Source of the DNA: Labrys sp. WJW
GTDB taxonomy: Bacteria; Pseudomonadota; Alphaproteobacteria; Rhizobiales; Labraceae
Assembly: GCF_001676615.1 (NCBI RefSeq)
Contig: NZ_LYXZ01000035.1
Location: 113,117 to 177,116 of the forward strand
Length of the DNA stretch: 64,000 bases
Reading direction: 5' to 3'
Shown: positions 59,817 to 64,000 of the stretch, in pieces
Layout: every line of letters starts with the position of its first letter
Numbering within the stretch: the stretch's first letter is position 1
Position numbers and translations under genes: made by a program
Notes under the pieces: model-generated
What the model saw: the letters and a program-made list of their open reading frames with translations, nothing else
Told to the model about the DNA's origin: nothing
Databases searched by the model: none

Positions 59817-61247
59817 ATGACGTCATTGCTGGAGACCTATGTCGAATCCGACGCGCTCGGCCTGGCCGGGCTGGTGCAGAAGGGCGAGATCTCGCCCCTC
59901 GAAGTGGTCGAGACTGCCATCACGGTGATCGAGCAGGTCAATCCCCAGCTCAACGCCGTCATCCACCGGCTCTACGACATGGGCAGGGAGGCAGCGGCCA
60001 AGGTCGATCGCAAGGCTCCCTTCGCCGGCGTGCCCTTCCTCGCCAAGGAACTCGCCAGCTCCTGGAAGGGCGCCCCGCTCACCAATTCATCGCGCTACCT
60101 GAAGGATCTCGTGGCCGACAGTGATTCGGTTTCGGTAAGCCGCATCCGGGCGGCCGGCCTGGTGCTGCTCGGCAAGTCGAACGCGCCGGAGAACGGCTGG
60201 TCGATCTCCACCGAGCCCAGGCTCTACGGCGCCACCATCAACCCCTGGAAGGCGGGCATCACTGCCGGTGGCTCGAGTGGCGGCACGGCGGCGGCCGTCG
60301 CCTCGCGCATGGTGCCGATCGGCGAGGCGAGCGATGGCGCAGGCTCCATTCGCGTGCCCGCCTCCTGCTGCGGCATCGTCGGCCTGAAGCCCTCGCGCGG
60401 CCGGGTCACCCTCGCTCCGGCGGGAGACTTCTGGTACGGCGGCGCCTATTTCCTCTGTCATTCACGCAGCGTGCGCGACACGGCCGCCTATCTCGATGCG
60501 GTCGCCGGCGCCTTGCCCGGCGATCCCTATACGCCGCCGAGGCCGGCGGAAACCTGGCTGGAACTATCGAAGCGCGCGCCGGCTCGGCTGCGTATCGGCT
60601 ACACCGTCAAGCCGGCCAACGGCACGCCGATCGATCCCCAGGTGAAGGCGGCCGTGCTGGCGACGGTGAAGACGCTGGAAGGCCTCGGCCATATCGTTGA
60701 GGAACACGACATGGCTCTCGACGGCAATGATGCCTGGAAGACCTATACCCATATGTCTCCGGTCGAGACGGCTGCGATGTTCGATGGCCTGGCCGGCGTG
60801 ATCGGGCGTCCGGTCACCCGGGACGATGTCGAGCCCCTGACCTGGGCGGTGATCGAGCGCGGCCGTTCGATCAGCGGCGTCGAGCATGCCCGCGATGTCT
60901 GGAAATTGCGCGAACTCAGCCGCGCCATCGCGGAGGACCTTGCACCCTACGACGTCTTCCTCACGCCGACCCTGACGCAACTGCCGCGCCCGATGGGCTA
61001 TTACGACATGTCGATGACCGATCTCGACCAGTACAACGCCAAATGGACGGATGCGGTCTTCGCCTTCCCGTTCAACCTGTCGGGCCTGCCTGCGATCTCG
61101 CTGCCGCTCGGCTCGACGCCGGACAACATCCCGATCGGCGTGCAGCTTGTCGGGCGCTATGGTGACGAGGCGGCCGTGCTGGCGGTGTCGACGCAACTCG
61201 AACAGGCCATGCCGTGGAAGGACAGGCGCCCGGCTATCAGTGCGTGA
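59817..61247 (+). CDS. Amidase signature family hydrolase
   Basis: This 476-residue amidase has the Ser-cisSer-Lys triad: lysine in GVPFLAKELASSW, the cis-serine in TAGGSSGGTAAAVASRM and the nucleophile serine in ASDGAGSIRVPASCCG. The C-terminal part (FAFPFNLSGLPAISLPLG) is also standard. It is the last gene of the importer operon, 66 bases after the oxidoreductase, and is followed by a fold-back repeat. Likely role: hydrolysis of an amide bond in the imported substrate. It is not GatA: no gatB/gatC is near and the context is catabolic. Confidence 0.92.
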   Translation: MTSLLETYVESDALGLAGLVQKGEISPLEVVETAITVIEQVNPQLNAVIHRLYDMGREAAAKVDRKAPFAGVPFLAKELASSWKGAPLTNSSRYLKDLVADSDSVSVSRIRAAGLVLLGKSNAPENGWSISTEPRLYGATINPWKAGITAGGSSGGTAAAVASRMVPIGEASDGAGSIRVPASCCGIVGLKPSRGRVTLAPAGDFWYGGAYFLCHSRSVRDTAAYLDAVAGALPGDPYTPPRPAETWLELSKRAPARLRIGYTVKPANGTPIDPQVKAAVLATVKTLEGLGHIVEEHDMALDGNDAWKTYTHMSPVETAAMFDGLAGVIGRPVTRDDVEPLTWAVIERGRSISGVEHARDVWKLRELSRAIAEDLAPYDVFLTPTLTQLPRPMGYYDMSMTDLDQYNAKWTDAVFAFPFNLSGLPAISLPLGSTPDNIPIGVQLVGRYGDEAAVLAVSTQLEQAMPWKDRRPAISA

Positions 61248-61258
61248 GGTGATAGATG

Positions 61259-61412
61259 CCTTCTCCCCTTGTGGGAGAAGGTCCCGGAAGGGGGATGAGG
61301 GGTGTTGGCGCATAGGCCGGTGAGGCAGAGTTGCTCCCCTCATCCGTCATTGCTTCGCAATGCCACCTCTAGTCAACTCAAGAGAGTTGACGACACCCGC
61401 AAGGGGTGAAGG
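61259..61412. repeat. Fold-back repeat carrying a 38-base hairpin insert
   Basis: The left arm is CCTTCTCCCCTTGTGGGAGA and the right arm ends CCCGCAAGGGGTGAAGG. The right arm is interrupted at 61364-61401 by the same 38 bases found at 24813-24850, including GTCAACTC-AAGA-GAGTTGAC. It separates the convergent amidase and ccrM genes. Confidence 0.85.
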
Positions 61413-61416
61413 AAGC

Positions 61417-62589
61417 TCACCCCGCCGCCGCCAGTTCCTTGCGCAGGATGGCGCGCAATTCGTCGATCAGCACCGGCTTGCCGCCATCGTCATAGTGCCA
61501 GTAGGTCCAGCCATTGCAGGCGGGCAGGCCCTGGGCGAGGGCGCCGATCTTGTGGATCGAGCCGACGATGTCGCCCAGCATGATCGAACCATCGACCCGC
61601 ACGCGGGCCTGGTGGCGGCCATTGGCACTGCTGAGGATGGCACCGGGCTGCAGGAGCTGGCGTTCGATCACGCTGGCGAAGGGAATGCGCGGCTCCGAAC
61701 GCTTCTCGGCCGGCGCCAGCATGGCGGCATCGTCGACGAGAACGGCGTTGGCGATACGTTCGCGGGCGTGGGCGATATAGGCCTGGTCGCGTTCGATGCC
61801 GACGAAATGGCGGCCGAGCTTCTTGGCGACGGCGCCGGTGGTGCCCGAGCCGAAGAAGGGATCGAGCACGACGTCGCCGGGCTTGGAGGCGGCGAGCAGG
61901 ATACGCGCCAGCAGGGCTTCGGGCTTCTGGGTCGGATGGGCCTTGCGACCGTCGTCATCCTTGAGCCGTTCGGAGCCGGTGCACAGCGGGATCAGCCAGT
62001 CGGAGCGCATCTGCACATCCTCATTGCCGGCCTTCAGCGCCTCGTAGTTGAAGGTGTAGCGCGAGCGCTGGTCGCGCGAGGCCCAGATCAGGGTCTCATG
62101 CGCATTGGTGAAGCGCTTGCCGCGAAAATTCGGCATCGGGTTGGATTTGCGCCAGACGATATCGTTGAGGATCCAGAAATCGAGATCCTGCAGGCTGGCG
62201 CCGACCCGGAAGATGTTGTGGTAGGAGCCGATCACCCACAGCGTGGCGTCCGGCTTCATCACGCGCTTGACGGCGGCGAGCCAGGCCCTGGTGAAATCGT
62301 CATACTCGCGCAGGGAGGCGAACTTGTCCCAGTCGTCGTCGACGGCATCGACCATGGAATTGTCGGGCCGTTGAAGATCGCCGCCCAGCTGAAGGTTATA
62401 GGGCGGATCGGCAAAGACGAGATCCACGCTGGCGGCAGGCAGGCGCTGCAACGCGGCAATACAATCGCCTTCGATGATGGTATCGAGCGGTAGAACCGCG
62501 CCCGTCACGATCGACGAACGCGATTCTACACGCTTCAACCCAGGGCTCATCCGAAGCGCTTGGGCGGCTCCGGTACGCGAGATACTCAT
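61417..62589 (-). CDS. ccrM: Cell cycle-regulated DNA adenine methyltransferase (GANTC)
   Basis: This 390-residue beta-class N6-adenine methyltransferase has catalytic DPPY in VFADPPYNLQLGGDLQRPDN near residue 56 and the SAM motif VLDPFFGSGTTGAVAKKLGR at about residue 240. A C-terminal RAMA-type region (about 300-385, GSIMLGDIVGSIHKIGALAQ) is found in CcrM. It methylates GANTC and times the cell cycle in alphaproteobacteria. ATG at 62589 is preferred by length; MSPGLKRVESR 13 codons later is an alternative. Neither has a strong ribosome binding site. Confidence 0.96.
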   Translation of the reverse strand: MSISRTGAAQALRMSPGLKRVESRSSIVTGAVLPLDTIIEGDCIAALQRLPAASVDLVFADPPYNLQLGGDLQRPDNSMVDAVDDDWDKFASLREYDDFTRAWLAAVKRVMKPDATLWVIGSYHNIFRVGASLQDLDFWILNDIVWRKSNPMPNFRGKRFTNAHETLIWASRDQRSRYTFNYEALKAGNEDVQMRSDWLIPLCTGSERLKDDDGRKAHPTQKPEALLARILLAASKPGDVVLDPFFGSGTTGAVAKKLGRHFVGIERDQAYIAHARERIANAVLVDDAAMLAPAEKRSEPRIPFASVIERQLLQPGAILSSANGRHQARVRVDGSIMLGDIVGSIHKIGALAQGLPACNGWTYWHYDDGGKPVLIDELRAILRKELAAAG

Positions 62590-62748
62590 GGGGTACTCAT
62601 ACGCAACGCTTACTGACAACACGCTGGATCCTGGGCCGGTTTGGTAAATTCCGCGTTGCCGCCGCGATAAAAATTTCGTGCCGGAACGGGACGCCTGTGC
62701 CGTGGCCGAGCTTGCTGTGACTGTCGGCGTCCTGCTCAAATTGATGAC

Positions 62749-62778
62749 TTGACGCGGTTCAAATTGTCCGACCATTCT
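62749..62778 (+). promoter_or_regulatory. Possible promoter of the sugar-binding protein gene
   Basis: TTGACG (62749-62754) and CATTCT (62773-62778), 18 bases apart, resemble a -35 and a weak -10. They lie about 80 bases upstream of the plus-strand start at 62857 in the region divergent from ccrM. Confidence 0.3.
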
Positions 62779-62856
62779 AGCCGCCGACCTCGGCACCCAA
62801 ATTGTGCTGCCATCGGTCCGGGCCCGTCGTAACAAGGGCCCAAACGGGAGAGAAAA

Positions 62857-63837
62857 ATGATCACGCGTCGTTCCTTGCTGCAGATCGCGGCCGGCAGTGC
62901 TGCGTTCACCGGCCTCGGGCTGGTGCCGGCCTATGCCGACCTGCCCAAGCTGAAGAAGAAGGACACCTACAAGGTCGGCTTTGCGCAAACGGAGAGCAAC
63001 AATCCCTGGCGCCTGGCCCAGACCGCCAGCATGAAGGACGAGGCCCAGAAGCGGGGCTGGCAGCTCGTCTACACCGATGCCGCCGGCTCGGCCGCCAAGC
63101 AGGTCGCCGACGTACGCTCGATGATCGCCCAGAAGGTCGATGTCATCCTGCTGTCGCCGCGCGAGGAAAAGCCGCTGGTACCGGCGGTGATGGAAGCCAA
63201 GAAGGCGGGTATCCCGCTCTTCCTGATCGATCGCGGCGTCGATGTGAATCTCGCCAAGGGCGGCAAGGACTACGTCGCCTTCATCGGCTCGGACTTCATC
63301 AAGGAAGGTGAGATGGCCGGCGAATATCTGGCCAAGGCGGTCAACGGCAAGGCCAAGATCATCGAATTGCAGGGTACGGTCGGCTCTTCTCCGGCCAATG
63401 ACCGCAAGACGGGCTTCGAGAAGGCGATCAAGGCCTACCCCGACATAAAGATCATCGCCTCCCAGTCGGGCGACTTCGCTCGCGACAAGGGGCGGCAGGT
63501 CTTCGAGACGCTCTACCAGGCCCATCCCGATGCCACCGCCCTTTATTCGCACAATGACGAGATGACCATGGGTGCCATCGCCGCCATGGAGGCTGCCGGC
63601 AAGGTGCCGGGCAAGGATCTGATCCTTGCTTCGATCGACGGCACGCGTGATGCGGCCCAGGCTGTTTCGGATGGCAAGATCCTCGTCCTGATCGAATGCA
63701 ATCCGAAATTCGGTCCGGCCGCCTTCGACGCCATCGTTAAATATGCGGCCGGCGAAACCGTGGCGCCGCGTCTCGTCAACACGGACCGGCTGTTCAACAA
63801 GGACAACATCGCCGCCTACCTGCCGGAATCCTATTGA
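62857..63837 (+). CDS. Sugar ABC transporter substrate-binding protein (ribose-type)
   Basis: This 326-residue periplasmic protein of the LacI/ribose-binding fold (Peripla_BP_4) has a Tat-like leader MITRRSLLQIAAGSAAFTGL, cleaved after PAYA. The core has YKVGFAQTESNNPWRLAQTA, VILLSPREEKPLVPAVMEAK and ALYSHNDEMTMGAIAAMEAA. Ligands are ribose, galactofuranose or other monosaccharides and polyols. GGGAGAGAAAA precedes the ATG. Permease and ATPase genes may follow to the right, beyond the repeat at 63864. Confidence 0.92.
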   Translation: MITRRSLLQIAAGSAAFTGLGLVPAYADLPKLKKKDTYKVGFAQTESNNPWRLAQTASMKDEAQKRGWQLVYTDAAGSAAKQVADVRSMIAQKVDVILLSPREEKPLVPAVMEAKKAGIPLFLIDRGVDVNLAKGGKDYVAFIGSDFIKEGEMAGEYLAKAVNGKAKIIELQGTVGSSPANDRKTGFEKAIKAYPDIKIIASQSGDFARDKGRQVFETLYQAHPDATALYSHNDEMTMGAIAAMEAAGKVPGKDLILASIDGTRDAAQAVSDGKILVLIECNPKFGPAAFDAIVKYAAGETVAPRLVNTDRLFNKDNIAAYLPESY

Positions 63838-63863
63838 TCCGGCAGTCATAGAACGCTGACTTT

Positions 63864-63950
63864 TGTCATTGCTGGGCTTGACCCCGGCAGTCCAGCTCTC
63901 CCGGTCCAACGGAGAGCCTGGATGCCGGGGTCAAGCCGCGGCACGACAAG
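63864..63950. repeat. Palindromic repeat, TGTCATTGCTGGGCTTGACC type
   Basis: TGTCATTGCTGGGCTTGACC with CCGGCAGTCCAG on the left faces CTGGATGCCGGGGTCAAGCC and CACGACAA on the right, forming a fold-back of about 87 bases downstream of the sugar-binding protein gene. It is the same family as the elements at 21481, 28181 and 40836. Confidence 0.8.
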
Positions 63951-64000
63951 GGTCGAGCCTATCAGGCGATCGTTCACCAACGATAGAGGCGGGGTTTTTC

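Noticed and set aside
59817..61247. GatA subunit of the tRNA amidotransferase
   Set aside because: Amidase triad is present, but no gatB or gatC is near and the gene ends a transporter operon.
61259..61412. CRISPR array suggested by repeated short blocks in intergenic repeats
   Set aside because: The blocks are inverted arms of single fold-back elements, not regularly spaced direct repeats with spacers; no cas genes are present.
62590..63909. Upstream extension of the ccrM frame to an 830-residue protein
   Set aside because: The extra 440 residues lie antisense to the sugar-binding protein gene and have no family match; CcrM length fits the 62589 start.

Overview
This 64 kb window is GC-rich, densely coded chromosomal DNA from an alphaproteobacterium, most likely of the order Hyphomicrobiales (Rhizobiales). 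The evidence is a CcrM-type GANTC methyltransferase, an atpI-atpB-atpE-atpF'-atpF operon with two b-type subunits, the mutY / DUF721 / DsbA / smc neighbourhood, separate glyQ and glyS genes, many solute transporters with twin-arginine binding proteins, and many palindromic intergenic repeats of the rhizobial kind. The genus cannot be named from the sequence. No rRNA, tRNA, CRISPR array, transposase or phage gene was seen.

Layout. 0-2.3 kb: an MFS exporter convergent with a LysR regulator. 2.5-8.2 kb: glyS, a DUF559 nuclease-like gene, glyQ, two small genes around a bidirectional terminator, and an S49 peptidase. 8.5-17.6 kb: an accessory stretch with an orphan amino-acid binding protein behind a DctA-type symporter, a polyamine-type ABC transporter plus SDR operon, and a divergent LuxR regulator. 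17.6-19.7 kb: methyltransferase, DUF2007 and polyprenyl diphosphate synthase. 19.8-24.6 kb: DUF1993, a MarR/VOC pair with a large operator palindrome, an MFS/LysR pair and a degenerate NUDIX gene. 25-34 kb: a second polyamine-type ABC transporter, a HisD-family dehydrogenase, an XRE-cupin regulator, an APH-fold kinase and a class III PLP enzyme. 34.5-37.6 kb: an ECF sigma factor and a large VWA protein. 37.8-40.5 kb: the ATP synthase Fo operon. 41-48.5 kb: ClpP, SRPBCC/ArsR, smc, DsbA-like, DUF721 and mutY. 48.5-51.7 kb: a racemase-like protein, an MFS carrier and a divergent RpiR regulator. 51.8-53.6 kb: DUF4126 and a flavin disulfide reductase. 53.7-55.3 kb: an AT-richer orphan gene and a second RpiR regulator. 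55.5-61.2 kb: an SsuABC/TauABC-like importer with a Gfo/Idh/MocA oxidoreductase and an amidase. 61.4-63.8 kb: ccrM and a sugar-type binding protein.

The most interesting unit is 25.0-34.0 kb. A kinase resembling eukaryotic hydroxylysine kinase (APH fold) overlaps by four bases a class III PLP enzyme resembling ethanolamine-phosphate / phosphohydroxylysine phospho-lyases. Divergent from them are a HisD-like alcohol dehydrogenase and a polyamine-type importer, and an XRE-cupin regulator with a perfect 20-bp palindrome lies between the two arms. I infer a catabolic route for a hydroxylated amine that is imported, then phosphorylated and eliminated, or oxidised.

Regulation is unusually readable: good candidate operators lie in several divergent intergenic regions (MarR 20931-20966, XRE 30880-30899, ArsR 42316-42333, RpiR 50687-50706 and three boxes in 55327-55454). 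Start codons were moved inward from the longest frame where ribosome binding sites or family length argued for it.
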